DNA of 64,000 bases, taken from positions 434,001-498,000 of the forward strand of contig JAJTUP010000023.1 in the NCBI GenBank assembly GCA_021399435.1. The letters are read 5' to 3'. This document shows, in pieces, positions 12,701 through 26,032 of this stretch (positions are counted from its first letter, which is position 1; each line of letters begins with the position of its first letter). The stretch comes from Diaporthe sp. PMI_573. Lineage: Eukaryota > Ascomycota > Sordariomycetes > Diaporthales > Diaporthaceae. A program made the position numbers and the translations under genes. The notes below the pieces were generated by a model that was given only the letters and a program-made list of their open reading frames with translations, searched no databases and had not been told where the DNA came from.

Positions 12701-15700
12701 GCACCAAACATCTCGAGTCCTCCCAGGCCCTTTTTCAACAACCCCCCCCCCCAGCTCCTCTCTCACCTGGGACACATCCTCGACCATCTGCGTGTGTAGT
12801 CAGTCACCTGGGCACGCTCATATCTGCTCCTGTATCACTTGTACTCCTTTCTTTGAGCCTCCCACTACCAGCCTCCGAGCCTGTGCGAGCCTGTCAAGCC
12901 ACTGTGCCAGGGTAACAAGAGGCCAAATGAGATAGGTGCTTCACCTTGCGTTGCCTCACATCGCACCTCACCAACCACCGGCCGCACTCCGTTCTGACTT
13001 ATTGGTTCACCCAAGCTGGCCGACCATCCATCCACCATCCATCACCTTTACAAGCTAACCAGATATACCCTACACATTGGAACGCCCTAATATCGACCCA
13101 AACGCGCTACATCGGATCTTGTACACTTTGAGAGTGGTATTGATCACGGCTTGCCTGTTGTGGAGGGCACACGATTCCGCAGCAAGCATCATCAAGTACT
13201 TCTGAGCAGGTAGGTTGTAACCGGCATTACCTGTCTGCCTCAGAACCTAAGGTGAGATCAGGGGGCAACGACTTTCGCAACCAGCCCTCGCCCCGAAACA
13301 GGTGACAAACCTGGGAACTGCAACACTTCAGCCTGCCCACTTAGGCCAGCCAGAACGGCATTTCTGAGCTCTTTCAGTTGGACCATTTCGAAGACCAGGG
13401 TAGGAAACTGCCAACCAACGCAGTCCACCACCCACCCAACTCCAAGCACGGAAGCGACGAAAGGGCCAGACCGAAGCGAACAGGACCAGGGAAATCGCTG
13501 CACAGGAACAAGCGTCCGCTTCGCGCGCCTTCCTACTCTACTCCCGAACAAGCTCCTGCCTGTTCCTCTTGGTCGGCTGTGTCGAAACCGAGACTGCACT
13601 GCAGGCCATCAATTGCCTTTGAACGGCCATTTCTGCTACCATACGCATCAGACCTCAAGCAAGTTGGCCAAAGTACCGAAGTCAAAACAAGTAAGCCCTC
13701 CCCTTACCTTTGATATCGCCCACTGTTGGAGGAAGACGTACCTTTCGCGATCTTGTCGCCGGTTCGGCAGCTGGGAGCCGCCGCCGCCGCTCATGCTGCA
13801 AGGTGGCTGTCGACGTCGAAACCGGTAACAGGCCGGGGCATCATTGATTAATGTTTGAGGGCTCAATGCCTGTTACCCCCACACCCTTCTCGCCCCGATC
13901 TTTCGGCGTGCAGGTCAACCGTGGAGAAAGTATGGCATCTTGAACCAGGGCATGTGCAGGGCTCCATCCGGGGCATTTTGCTTGTTTCGACTAGAAGCCC
14001 ATTTGCTGGAGACGCCATACTCAGTTGCAACGTTCTTTTGAAGCAACTGCGAGATGGAAGCTAACGCTGGTTTAGGACCCACTCCGACGTACGTGTTAGT
14101 GCTGTTTCTTCACCTTTTTCATCGACGTGCATGCTGCCCTCGTTTCTTTTTTCCCTTGTCTCGGACTCGAACCTCGTCGAGGGGTAAAGCCCGAGCAGCG
14201 GGCGAGCCCAGCGCTTCTAGACGCTGGTACGGAGCTATTGAGCTGAGAAGCCGCGGCGCGATACGACACGGCTCAGCCCATCCTCTTCGATGCGACGGAC
14301 GAAGAGCGGCGCCATCTTCAGAAAAGCCGTACTTATTCTGGCAGCATGTTTCCACGCTCACGGGCTGTCCTCAACATCCCTCCGACCTACCGAGGACGAG
14401 CCATATCACCTCACGGCCCTTCCCAGTTCGTGCTGTACATCGACGACTGCCGGTGTGCTGTGCGCCCCAGATCCAATAGTCAACATTCAGTCCTGGCCGC
14501 TCCTTTCTGCCCTCTTCCGATCTCAAACTGCCTTGCCAGGTGGCATGAGGGAGTTATTTGTTGGAATTCGGGAACACTTCTGATATCAACTGGAGGAGAC
14601 GCTGACGCGTCGCATTCAATAGCTGAGACTTCCGGCAGCATTGAGTGCGAGTGCCAATCGGTCATTAGGAATGACAAGGGCAGAAATACCTCTTAAGGTC
14701 GGTCAACACTTTGCTTAGCAGACGAGCACATTGCCCAAGACTTCGCCTGCGTTGCCGTGCCGCTCTTGTGCATTGGCTCATGCGGCCCAGATATCATCTG
14801 ACAGGAGGAGGAGACTTCCCGCTGTACAGCTGGGCCCTGGTTGGCGAAGGGGGGGCAGGCTTCCAAATTATGGAGGCTCTGTCTGTTCCGACCCACGTCA
14901 AGCCACCCCTGAAGGCACTAACATGCCACCCTGCTGCAGCAGTCCCCAGTAAAGTATCTTAGCTAACGATGAGCCCCACGGGATGGGGTTAAGATAGGCA
15001 CCCTACCAGCTTGACCCCGTCGACTGCCTCCTGCGCAACGATTCCTCTCTGGACCGTGGAGAGGCACCTCGCATGACTTCACAAATTCCCAAGGTATTTA
15101 CTCATTATTGCCCCCCTCTAACACTGCACACACACACATCACTAGAATACCACCGCCCCACTCCCGAATTCCCCATGCATGCCTCAAAAGGCCTGCATGG
15201 TCAATTATTCAGGGCGACCCCTTCACGCTGCTACGAGCTTCTCTGCGCGGGATCATCCGCACGGCAAGATCTGCAAACACGTCTCCGCGGTGCCAGCTCT
15301 CCAACTGTATGGCAGGCTCCGTGTCGTCATCCAAAGGCATGGATGCTCGGTTTTGGGAAAGAGGCCTTGCGAAATCGTTGCGCGTGTTGAAGAACCAACC
15401 CATTGAGAGGAGCTCATAGGGTTTCAGAAAGTGAGTCCAGTCCCCCACGAAGTATGTCGGCCCATAACACAGATTCATGTTTCTTCTGCCTGTCTCAAAT
15501 CTCGGCATTCACTTCCATTCTATTTCCGCATGCAGAGAAATCCGGCAGGCTTGCGACCCGAGCTCTTGCTTGAAATAGAATGTGCGAATCGGATGGCTTC
15601 TGGCTCGCAAATTCGAGGCCATCACGGCAGAGATCGCTGGCAACATGCTACTTTTCTTGTGCAAAATGACATCTGCACCCGACCTGGTGTCTTGGCCGGG

Positions 15701-16390
15701 GCCCTTTTCCCCCTCGCTTTCCAATCAAAAAATGGCTAGTGGAATCGGTGGGCTTGCAGATTTACATTACATGCGCCGTGAGACAGTGAGAGTCTCCGGT
15801 ACATGGGAATAAGCCCGGGGCACCCCGTCAGATGATGTATCCGATACTCGTCTGCGCCACCGGGGTCAGATGTCGTTGGTTGTATCCTGCGGTAACTGTA
15901 CTGCAGGGTGCAGCAGGCACACACACTCCCACTCTCACACACCACAGCCTAACCTCGAATCCGGGCGCCGGGCTTGCTCTGCCTTCACCCTCAAAAGCCA
16001 AAGCCTCGCATTCTTACACTGCAGATGTCGTCTTCTTACCCCCGTCTTTCCCTCTCATTTTTTTTCATCTTGGATTTCTTTGCCGGCTTGGCCTACCATC
16101 GTCACGAATTTCCTTAAGCGGGTGCTGGATAGCTAACCTGAGCCGTGACGGTCGACAGGCACACGCATCAACAGCCCGGCTTCTTCCTCGCTACCGTACA
16201 CCCAGACCTTCTGGCGATGACTCGGTCATGATGTCAACAAAGATGTAGAGCCTCTGCCGTGCTTCATTCATGCGCCTCCTCACTCAGTCGCTTTGCCGCC
16301 GAACCTAACACGTCTTTCTCAATCCAGCAGGATTTCGCGTCGCCCTCCTGTCCCGGGCTGGAGTACCTCGACTTGCCCAATCAATCTGAT
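6775..16390. other. Large gene-poor region upstream of the VIB-1-like gene
   Basis: About 9.6 kb without a gene I can support. Open frames of 60-190 codons occur on all frames but overlap one another, lack domains and look like chance frames in roughly 55% GC DNA. The last 2-3 kb is probably the promoter and long 5' leader of the transcription-factor gene. It contains many short ATG-initiated frames and plausible intron ends, for example a CTAAC branch followed by CAGCAG at 16330. Simple sequence includes a CTGT run (12423-12448) and a short CA run near 15126-15140. Confidence 0.5.
12423..12448. repeat. CTGT/CTGC microsatellite
   Basis: Tandem CTGT units with one CTGC interruption, followed by pyrimidine-rich sequence. 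Confidence 0.75.
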
Positions 16391-18836
16391 ATGCGGTGAG
16401 TACATTTATCCAGATACCTGTGGCCCTGGCAAGCATGAGAATGGCGATCAAGCTCCCTGCGCACTGCCCCTTGGTTATTTCGCATTGGACAGTGTCCACC
16501 GCCACCAAAGTACTTTCCCTCACCCGTCGCCCGTCATCGTTGCGCATATGTCAACCGACAGGGGTGGGAGGATCGAAAGTCCTCGGTGTGTTGAGAAGTG
16601 CCTTGCTGCCCCTGTCGATTCCTCAAAAGGCACAAAGCAGCCCGCAGATGCCCCATGAGCAGGGAGTGCAGGCAGCCAATCCTCCCGCCCCCCGACCCCC
16701 CCCTCTTCCTTTCTCTGTGGCCAGTATTCACGACCTCGCGCACGCAAGGCAAGGATAGTCTCCAGCCCTCCGTAGCGTGGAAAAATGCTACTTAGGCCGT
16801 CTAGACCCCTCCGCTTGCTACCGCATATGGTGTTCGCAGCAGACACCCCGATTCTGTAGTCTGCGGTTACCTGTGCAACATTCTTAGCTGGCAGTACGAC
16901 AACTTGTCTCACCTGGCCTTGTGTTGCGTCCGCATGGGCAACGAGTTACAACATCCTCGGTGGCAGGCTTTTCTAGAAGACGCTAACAGCGATTACTTGG
17001 CATTGGACTGTTGGGCAGCCTTGCTGATATGTGTGTGCCAGTAGCTATAGTCACGACTCCAGTACCTCCCCTTTGACACTGGAAAGTTCAGCTCAACCGT
17101 CACCAGTCATAAATCTCTATCCTCCGGGCCACACGTCCCTCTTCAACTCGGCACCAGCCTATCCACCCGACAGCGGGGGCCCCTTCTATGCTCCAACCTC
17201 TCACGTCTTCCCACACATAGACCCGAGGTCTCGCCTTGGCTCAAGGTACGGAAGCACGCCAACTGGCTTTTCTGACCATCCTGTCCACTCCTCGTCTCGA
17301 TCCGCATTGGATATTTTGACTCACAGCCTGTGTGGGAGTAGCACCTCTACCCCGGGCATGGCACATGCCCTTCGATCCACAACATTGCCGCATCCAGCCA
17401 CGCGAGATCTCTATACGCCAGCGACGCCCTCTTTTAGGAGAGCACCTGCTGAACACACGCCGAGATCTCCGTCCTTCCAAGGTGCGCACCGACGCCTTCC
17501 TATGTCACCAGCCCCGAGCCCTAGCTTAGGTCTCACCAATTACTTAGGTACTATTAACCATCGCGGGATGGAGCCTTCATACAATCCCAAGCTGCAGCCG
17601 ACCGTGCCCCCACTCATGGGGTTGACGATGCACGGCGTGCTCTACTACTCAGATGCCCCAAACACTCAGGTGAAGCCGGAAATCTCTGGCACAATTGACA
17701 AGGGCTTTTTCCTGGCGGAAGGCGAGTGGACGTGTTACCGGCGAAACTATTTCTCGTGTATTTGCGCGTTCAACCTCCCTCCGGCGACGCACCCTCAGGC
17801 CAGTCTACACTTCACACCATCTGGGTCCACCCAGTCATACCAAGTTTCTGGCTGGGCCATGTGTATCTCGGCAGTTGTCTCTGAGAACGATGCTCACACG
17901 ATTGAATTGGTGCAACACACTCCGAAGCGGGACAAAGGCCCGATCTCGCCCCCGGAAAAGACCAGGCTGAACCCGAAGCCTCCCCAGACGGCGCACCATC
18001 CGCTGGGTCACTACACACAGACGGAAATGGGCATCGGAGGATCATCGAGGTCCTACGAGCAGTCTATGTACGGGCAGGGGCTGCCGCATGCCTCCCTTCA
18101 CGCTTCGCTTCCAACGGAACACACCTTTGAAAGGATCCAGTTCAAGCAGGCCACAGCAAACAATGGGAAGCGCAGGGCAGCACAACAATACTACCACCTG
18201 GTGGTCGAACTCTTTGCAGACGTTGGGGCCCAGGGCCAGGGGAACGACCAATGGCTCAAAGTCGCGCACAGAAAGTCAGCCAAGATGATAGTCCGTGGAA
18301 GGTCGCCGGGGCACTATCAATCCGAGCGAAGAGCGAGCACAAGCAGCGGACCGGGTGGCTCGGCTGGCGGTATGGGCGGCTACACCGGCGCAGGCTCAAC
18401 CATGATGGGGGCCGCGTATGGGGGACCACCAAATGCGAATATGATTAGTGGCGCTTACGGGGCCGCTTACGACACGCGGCCGGATCATTATCGCACCCAC
18501 CACGAATCGGTTCCCATGGAGCCCATATTGAGCTCCGAGGAGTCCAAGGCCGTCCACGAGCCCGAGAAGTACCAGTACTACCCACAAGCCATCATCGAGC
18601 CTCAACACGATCCTCGGCAGCCGGTTGAGATGTTCCATCACGCACCTTCCACGAGGCCATCGGACAATCCCCTGAGGATGGGAAGTGGGTTCGACCTCAC
18701 TTCGAAGCTATACCCGGGGCCTTTGTTCTCCGACAGAGCTGGGGCCTGCGGACGATACGAAGGGAAGCCGACCTCGCACGGCTACTACCCACAGATGATG
18801 CCTCCACCACAGACATCGGCAGTTGGCCTTCACTGA
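16391..18836 (+). CDS. vib-1: NDT80/PhoG-like DNA-binding transcription factor, VIB-1/XprG type
   Basis: The main exon, 17042..18836, is one uninterrupted frame. It holds a p53-like NDT80/PhoG DNA-binding domain at about residues 190-425. Diagnostic stretches are VKPEISGTIDKGFFLAEGEW, HTIELVQHTPKRDKGP, TFERIQFKQATANNGKRRAA and SAKMIVRGRSPGHYQ. In Neurospora and Aspergillus, VIB-1/XprG proteins control extracellular protease production, nutrient-starvation responses and heterokaryon-incompatibility cell death; that role here is by homology. The N-terminus is Ser/Pro-rich and the C-terminus Gly/Tyr/Pro-rich, as in the family. The frame lacks a good in-frame ATG before the domain. A 5-nt exon (ATG CG at 16391-16395, donor GTGAGT) joined in phase 2 to the CAG acceptor at 17041 gives M-R-S-Y-S-H..., 599 aa. 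The acceptor has a GCTGAT branch 13 bp upstream. That first exon is an inference; the domain call is strong. Confidence 0.88.
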
Positions 18837-21800
18837 GGGCAAGATGTCTTGAGGCTCAAAGACATCTAGTCATGGCCAATGCTGGCTATCCAGCACTTAG
18901 GGGGGAGAGCTGGGTTCAGCCCCGCCACTTTCATCGCTGACAACGCCACGCGCAAACAACCCGAGTCTTCGCTGGAACGGGAGATGGAGAACACGGACAG
19001 CGAAATATGTTGGGGAAAGCGGATTGGCTGAGACATGAACCTTGTCATTTTTGCGTTGTTTGAGAAGTCGAGATCAGGGCAGGTCTGGTCCGATGGTTTT
19101 TAATGGCGTATGGGTCGGCCTGGGACATGAAGGAGCAAGGAGCCATCGGAAAGACAGGGCATCAACAGGGCTATTTCTCTTTATCAGGAATCTGGGACTG
19201 GAATGGGCACTTGGGAAAATGGTTTACAGAGGACATGGCATTTGCGAGAAATACCCGTTTGATTTACCCCCCTCCACCCCCCCCCCAACCTTCCCATTAC
19301 CACCGCTCACCCGCGCAGCGCACAGAGCACCAACATTCGCTTCCAGGCGGACACGAAGAACAAGATGACGAGGTATACGAGAGGGACGAAGCACTTGGAC
19401 GAGTCACGCACATGATGGGATGATAGCCATGGAAGCGGACGGCTTGATCCCGGCGATTTCTCGCCGCTCGTTTCGCTTGGCTCGGCTTGGGCCGTGTCCG
19501 AAGAGTTGTCCTTTGCATCACATCATATCCCATCCAAACCCCCAGCCCCTTTCGACGACAATCGTCCTAGCAGGTCTCGCATGGAGGGATTCTATCTTTG
19601 TAGTACTTGTTTATTCGCTGCACTTAACACAAACCTTTTGATGGCAGCATGTAACGTACGAAGGACACCGAGGCCTTGATGCGAGATGCAAAATTCAAGT
19701 ATGACGTTGGGCTGCTACATCGCTTAACGGCAAGACCTTTGCGTGCATGAGACGGTGCCAATTGTAGACGGGCCCTAGGCCGTTGTGCCTGTGAGACTCT
19801 TACCTATCTACGATCCGAGTAGCCCCCCCCCCTATTTTGACAGGTCCCGGCAGAGCACAGCATAGCGCGGGCGAGTGTCTCTTGAGGCTGGCTGGGACGG
19901 AAGGAGAATACGAGTCCCACTCACTATTGGCTCTCTGCATTGAGCGTTTGCTCGTTCAAGGCTCCGCGTTCCTTGCATGGAAATCGAGGGAACAGACGGC
20001 GGTGAAGTGGGGACTATTGTTGGGGGCTGAAAAAAGTCCAAGGCGAATTGAATTGCCCATGCCCAGGTAGGCAGGCATAGGAGCGCACCCCACAATCCAA
20101 CCACGACGGGCACACCCCCGGGCTCATGGGACGGGATCCCGAGGGCTGAGGCGGAATGGAAAGCAAGAGAAGCCAGCGGCCCCTCCCCTCCCCCCCAACG
20201 AAAACCTCCTTTGTTTCCAATCACTGGGGCGAGTTGACCGAGCGGGCTCGCCAGCTTCGTGGCTCGGGTCCTTTTGCCTTGGAGCGCTGAACTTGGGAGA
20301 AGGGAGGAGGGGGGGCGTGGGCGCGGCCCTTGTCTGGGCGGCTGCTGAGGGTCGAAGCCGAGATAAGCACCCCCGTTTCAAGCCACCCCCCGTGTTGACT
20401 AAACGTGCATTTTAGTGTGGGCCGCGTAGCTGCAGGCACGGCACACGCAGCGAGTCTCGTGCGCTCCGAGGGGGAGATCATCACCGGCATCAAGATTGAC
20501 AGAGGCATGGGTGGGGATGCCTTGCCCGTGCCCGTGCTGCATGTCATTGTCTTATTATTTTTAGTCCTTCTCGATAGAGGGTCGGCCCCAAACCTGTTGA
20601 AGAATGCGACTCGGGGATTCGAGTCCCCCCCCACGCGACAGTCTGGTCGGGCTGACGTCCAAATAAGGTTGTGGCTAGTTCCCAGTCTGAGTGTCCATCG
20701 CGCTCGAGCTTCCGAAAGTTTAAAATGGAGCGAGCGAGGGACGAACGCAGTTGAGAGGAGGGTCCAAACGGGGGAGACGGGTAGCGGGTGACGGGGGAAC
20801 GAACGGGGGGGTTCCGCGGCGTCTGGCTGGTGGGGAATGGTAGCAGGATGGCGAGAGGTGCTTGCTGGAAACGAAGAGGGAAACGGGAGACTGGGGCTGG
20901 ACAAGAGCAGGCTAAGATAGGAGGCTAGCCTGGTGGTACCTACTGTAGGCAGGTAGGCCACAGACAGGTAGGCTCGGTAGGCTAGGAAGGCTCGAGGGTC
21001 TTGGCCCTGGGCGAGCAGACAAGCGAACCCTTGGCTGGCGGGCTGGGCCATGCTGGCCTTACCTAGTCGGCCTTTTTACCACACCACCACACTGCCTACC
21101 TTCATCTCCTCGTCCTCGTCCTGGTGCTGCCACTTGCTGGCTCCTCCCCTTCGACACAACACCTTGCATCGGCCCCAACTTCAGCAGCAGCAGCAGCAAC
21201 GCCTCCGCCCGGTACTGCCCCACAGATCAACCTCCGTCACAAGCACACGGCACACGGCAAGCGATGCTCTGGCTCAAGTGCTCCTAGCGTCGCGCGCCAT
21301 GCTGCTAACTGCGGGACGGCCAGTGCTTAGCATCGCAATCATGCAAACTGCGCCGCGGTCGTGGCCGAAGGATCTCGGGAACATCCATCCAATCCACCAC
21401 CATCGTCATCCCACACGCGCGTCCATGTACATGACGGTACATGAGAGTGCTCACGGTTCCTACGGCGCCTGCTTCGACAGCTGACTGTCTCACTTTCACA
21501 CACACGCGCACACGCTCACGCTCTCTCTTTCTCTGGCCCCCCTCTCGCCATGTCACTCTATCTCTCACGCATTCACTCTAATACATTCCTGGCCTACTAC
21601 ACCGAATACAACCTCGGGTTGCGGTCACCGCAGCCACACCAGACCCTTGGGCAGAGAACAAATGCTTGGAAGACGAGAGAAAAGAGCGCCCATGCAAGTG
21701 CGGCGCGCTGCGCTCCTTGCATGTCCCTCCGTACCCTGACCCCTACCCTTCTCTGACCGAGTGTCCCATCTCTGCTCCCCACCAGCCAGCCACCCGCTCG

Positions 21801-22460
21801 CAGTCTCACTTGCATGAGGCGGCCTGCCTGGTCTGGTTCTGCCTGTCAAGGCCAGCCCCTTCCCCCCAGTCGATCCTCGTCTCCGTTCCCGCCCGCCATG
21901 ATCACTGTTCCCTTGTTTTTTTTTCAATCTCTTTCACTTGTCAGCAGCGTCGTCGTCAGCCTGATCAGGTCCGGTGGTGGTGGTGGTGGCCGCTCTGTGT
22001 TGGTGGGGTGGAGTCTGACGTTGAAGAAATCTCGATGCCAACGTCGCACAACCTCGACCCCCATCAGCCCTACCAAGCTGCCCTCGCCTCGCACTGCGTC
22101 GGCACTTTTTATATAATCATGCTTTTTTCGTTGTTTTTTCGTCCTGTTTCTGGGATCCAGCTTCGGCTGACGTGATCTCATTTCTCACATTCCTGGCCTC
22201 GTCCTATCATCTCCTCCGGCCCCGACTCCCTGCATGCGCGCCTACCCACCCTCCCCCTCTGCCCCTCCCCTCCCCGCGCCGCCGTCTCGTTGCTGCCCAC
22301 AACAGGCACTCCACTGTGACATCGGCGAGGGCGGTCTTAAATTTTCTCCCGGGCCCGAGGGGCCACAGCAGCGGCCTTTCAACCCCAAGCTTCTGACCAG
22401 GGTCCCACGCCCCCCATCTCAGCTTGCTTATTCATAACACGCGGGAGTCCGCCTCACAGT

Positions 22461-22490
22461 AGTCTACTCTAGACTACTCTAGACTACTCA
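22461..22490. repeat. Short tandem repeat, 10-11 bp unit TACTCTAGAC
   Basis: Almost three copies of TCTAGACTAC/TACTCTAGAC in tandem in non-coding DNA. Confidence 0.75.
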
Positions 22491-25452
22491 AAGACACCCA
22501 CCCCCGTCGGGCCGCGATGGAAGCGGCTAATGGGGAAAAGAAAGTACAGAAAAGGGCTGCAGTTCGTCTCTACACTACTGCTACAGCTTACCTCAAGCAG
22601 TCAAGCCAAGTCTAGGACCGGTGAGCGTCGCTTGGCCGGGTGGCAGCCATCCGGCCACTCATCTCGCTCTGCAGGTCGTGGCGGAAAATCTGCGAGGCGG
22701 AATGGCTAATCTCGCTCTTTCTTTTCACCTTGCCCATCTTCCATGTGAAACACCCATTTCGAGGCAATGCGCATCTTTTTAATATGGTCGATTACTAAGC
22801 CCGACATGCGGCTCGTTTTATCCCCCCTCCCTCAGGCGATGCCCCATAGGGAGCCTAGATCTGCGCCAAACGAAACCCGGCTGATCTCAGCACTACCAAT
22901 GCAAGACACACACACCCCTCCCCCAGGCCTACTGCCCCGTGGAAATCATAAGGTGCTGTGCCGTACGTACAGTACAGTACACCGGGACCCACAGCAAGGC
23001 AAGCTCGCGCCCATGTTGCTCTGGAGGCTCCATCTCGGTTCCGAGCCGACCCGCTCAGATCGATCCTCCGGGGACATGTGGTGAGGTTTTTGCCGGGGAG
23101 GGAGAGTTTGGAGGGATGGGAGGGAGCGACCTCTCCTGCACGCGCTGCAGGGCCAATATCCCGCGGGCCCAGTCCGAACCGCGAAACGCGCTCGGAAGAG
23201 GGTGTCTGACCAAGGTCGCGTGTAGTGACGTAGATCTTGTCACTTATCTGTCTGGCCAGGAAATTTTCTCATGGCGGAAGACATACAGACGGACCGTTGA
23301 CAGTCAGAGTTGCACCCGCCCGTGAGACTCCAGCCACGCCAGCCACGCTGCTTGTAGTTCGTGGACGAGGAGGGGGGGTCTCCCTAGGTTAGCGCTCGAG
23401 GCGGATGAAACCCAACCAGCAGGACGAACCCTCCGGGGGTCTGGTGACAAAGTCCTCCTTGGCAGGAGGAGTTATACGCCCACGCTCTCGATAGTTCCCT
23501 GCTAACCCACACTCTTACAAGTTCTGGGTACCTGCGCTGACGTGTGTGATCGCCCGCCCCACGGGTCCATGGGGCCATGTCCTGAAAGTTGTGCGAGCGC
23601 GCCCGCATGCCTGCGTGCATGCTTGCGCCTGCCCGTCTGAGCTGGGCTTCACACCCTGCCACCCCTCGCACCCTCAGGCCGCCCACCAGTCTTGTGCGAC
23701 ATATTGATCGCGTGGCTGTGACCTGTCGCTTTCACAAGAGGCAGGGCCAAGAAAGAGGAGAGCAAGGAGAGCTCGAGGGACCCCCCTCCCTTGCGACTTT
23801 GGCGAGAGTCCCTGCGATCCCATGCGCGTGAGTTGTCACCGGGGAGGACTGCGTCATTTCCTTTTCCCGCCGCTGTCATGTCATGCTTGTCGAGCTCGGA
23901 TCTTGTGGGGAAGACGGCACTGGGGGGGAAGCGAAGCGGACGGGAGAGCGATGCTGACCGTTGAGATTATTATTAACCCGCATATCCCTTGCTCGCTCTG
24001 CGGGAGCGAGAGTCGCGGGATCACATGATTTCGACAACAACCGGTGGCAGGGGTTCGGCAGCTGGCACGACTCCAAGGTCGCTCGCTTCTGGGGGGAGGT
24101 GGTGGTGGCTGCCTGAACTCGGGTATCGGAGTTACGGTGGCCAGCCCCGCGGGTCGATGATGTGATGATTCGTTCTTGACCGAAAAACTCTAAAACCCCA
24201 TGGTCAGCACGGAACGTAGCATCTTGGTAAGCAGATGGTTCATGGGCCGTGTGTGTGTGTATGCGCTTCTAATCCCGTACGAGCTCAGCATAAGCCGCTC
24301 GAACCGGTAAAGCGACGCGCGGTAGTAGTTAGTACTCCCCTTCAGGCGCGAATCTCGCGCTCGGGGCGCCCGCGGTCCTAGGGCCGGACTGCATGTGTGG
24401 TTGATGACGAACTCTTACCGGTACATGGCAGCTTGGGCGCTATCTCACGCTTTCGACGGGGTTCCAGGGTTCGGGGATGGGAAGAGAGGAAAGGTGTTTA
24501 TGAAAAAAAAGTTCTGGTCTGGAAGACAAAGAGATTACGCAGGTACGCTTTGGGGAGCGGCCGGAGTGAGACGGAGTGGGTGAGTGAGACGGAGTATACG
24601 GAATTACGGTTTTTGGTATGACTCCGGGGTGGGTTGGAAGGGCCCGGTTTGTGAGGTAGCTCCTCCTTTTGGTTTTATTTCTCCGGGGCCTGGGGATAAG
24701 TACCGGTATGTCATGTTTTGTGGGTAGGAATTCTGAGAGTGACTGTACATTTTCTACACGTAGGTAGATAGATGCATAATCCATGGTGTTGGACATTGCC
24801 GCGGTTGCTTTACCTCTCGCGAATGCGATCATGCTAGCTTGGTCGGAATGCTCTGGATTTCCTTTCTGAGGACTTTTTGTCCATTAACTTATAACGTACT
24901 AAGGCCGTCAGGTCGGTTGGGTCCTTTGACGTAGGCGCCAGAGAAAGGTGTAGATATGTCTGAGGTTCAGGTGTCCTCTGCGGGACGAGTACCCGTGTGG
25001 GACGGGAATTGTCTTGTCTCGGGTACAATCAAGACAGACTGTTGCACAGTATGGAGGACGAGATGTCTTGAATGCCATTACGTTGGCGATTGGGCCTTAT
25101 ATCAAAAGCATTCGCCATTTTCTTTTTTTTCGTGGACCTGTGTGTCCGGCCCAACCGGACATGGCGCGCGCCTGAATGGCAATGCCCCTTGCTTGAGCCT
25201 TCCGTAAGGACGTCAGCGGGCCGATATCGTAGCGTAACAAGCGGTGTGAGCTCGAGCTTGGACAGGCGTTCACAGGCTTTTCGTCTGTTTTTACGGACAT
25301 CCTGTGCTCGAAGTTGTGGTTGTGAGGGTGACTGGTTAGCCATCGTCAACGGGGAGCAGGTCATTATCTGCTCCGCTGTCTGCATGTCGTGAACTATGTC
25401 CGCTACGCGACTACAACACTTACGTAGTGGACTACCTGGGCAGTGCTCAATG

Positions 25453-25572
25453 CCCGACATCCTGGGGATTAACCTCCTAAGGATCAACCTCCCAGGGAAT
25501 GACATACTAGGAAACGACCTCCTATGGAATAATCTTCTATGAAATAACCCCCTATGGAATAAGCTCCTATAA
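25453..25572. repeat. Degenerate 15-bp minisatellite, eight units
   Basis: Eight consecutive units of exactly 15 bp with the loose consensus AATAACCTCCTATGG. Examples are ATTAACCTCCTAAGG at 25468, AACGACCTCCTATGG at 25513 and AATAACCCCCTATGG at 25543. No unit has an indel although the bases have diverged. On the minus strand this is an open frame encoding five-residue repeats of the type LFHRR. That frame extends toward 25652 and contains the neighbouring dispersed repeat. The exact period could mean that translation once constrained it, or simply recent slippage followed by point mutation. Confidence 0.8.
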
Positions 25573-25623
25573 ATTTTCTCACCTGGCAAAAGATCGTAGA
25601 ACCTAGATTTCTCAAGAATCCAA

Positions 25624-25742
25624 AGTGTGGCAGGGTCGACTGGGACTGGCAAAATGTGTGGTTTTTGGATTTGAAGTGTGCGTCTGGCTACAATCTAAGT
25701 GCAAAAGCGGCCCCAAAGGACACCCTTTAGATAAACGGACCA
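25624..25742 (+). repeat. Dispersed repeat, copy A
   Basis: About 119 bp clearly alignable to 28163-28286 in the same orientation. Both share the core TCGACTGGGACTGGCAAAAT, then GAAGTG.GCGT, and end with CACCCTTTA. Differences include many transitions plus small gaps. It has no coding context and no terminal repeats that I can see. Confidence 0.75.
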
Positions 25743-26032
25743 CCTAATCATGTGGACCCCCCACAGTAGGAGCCTGATGATGTGAAGTTCTGAGAGATAT
25801 CTGAGATATGGGCAAAGAAAAAACACGCCTGGCTATGTTGGTTGACTGCCGAGTCTGAGGGAGAGGGAGGTCGTGATTGCCTGGTTCATGGCTTGGGCCC
25901 TTGGCAAGACCGTTCCTTGTTTCTTCATGCGGCAAGAGTGAGCAGCCGTTTAAGGCGCCTAGACAGTTTCAAGGAGAGGATGAGGGAATTTGTAAAGGCT
26001 GAGAATGGAATGTAATGATTTTATTTCTGGAT

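Larger units (their letters stand above)
18837..26032. other. Intergenic region after VIB-1-like gene
   Basis: The first few hundred bases are presumably 3' UTR. Beyond that I see no gene. The longest open frame (minus strand, 20221-21051) is Ser/Pro/Arg low complexity in GC-rich DNA. Pyrimidine-rich stretches lie at about 21.0-22.3 kb, and A+T content rises after about 24.4 kb. Repeats at 22461-22490, 25453-25572 and 25624-25742 are listed separately. Confidence 0.5.

Noticed and set aside
20570..20650. GGGGATTCGAGTCCCC, considered as a tRNA T-arm
   Set aside because: The loop is one base short, and no A-box or matching acceptor stem lies upstream.
20221..21051. 276-codon minus-strand open frame
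   Set aside because: GC-rich, Ser/Pro/Arg low-complexity composition, no domain, and it overlaps open frames on the opposite strand; it reads as a chance frame.
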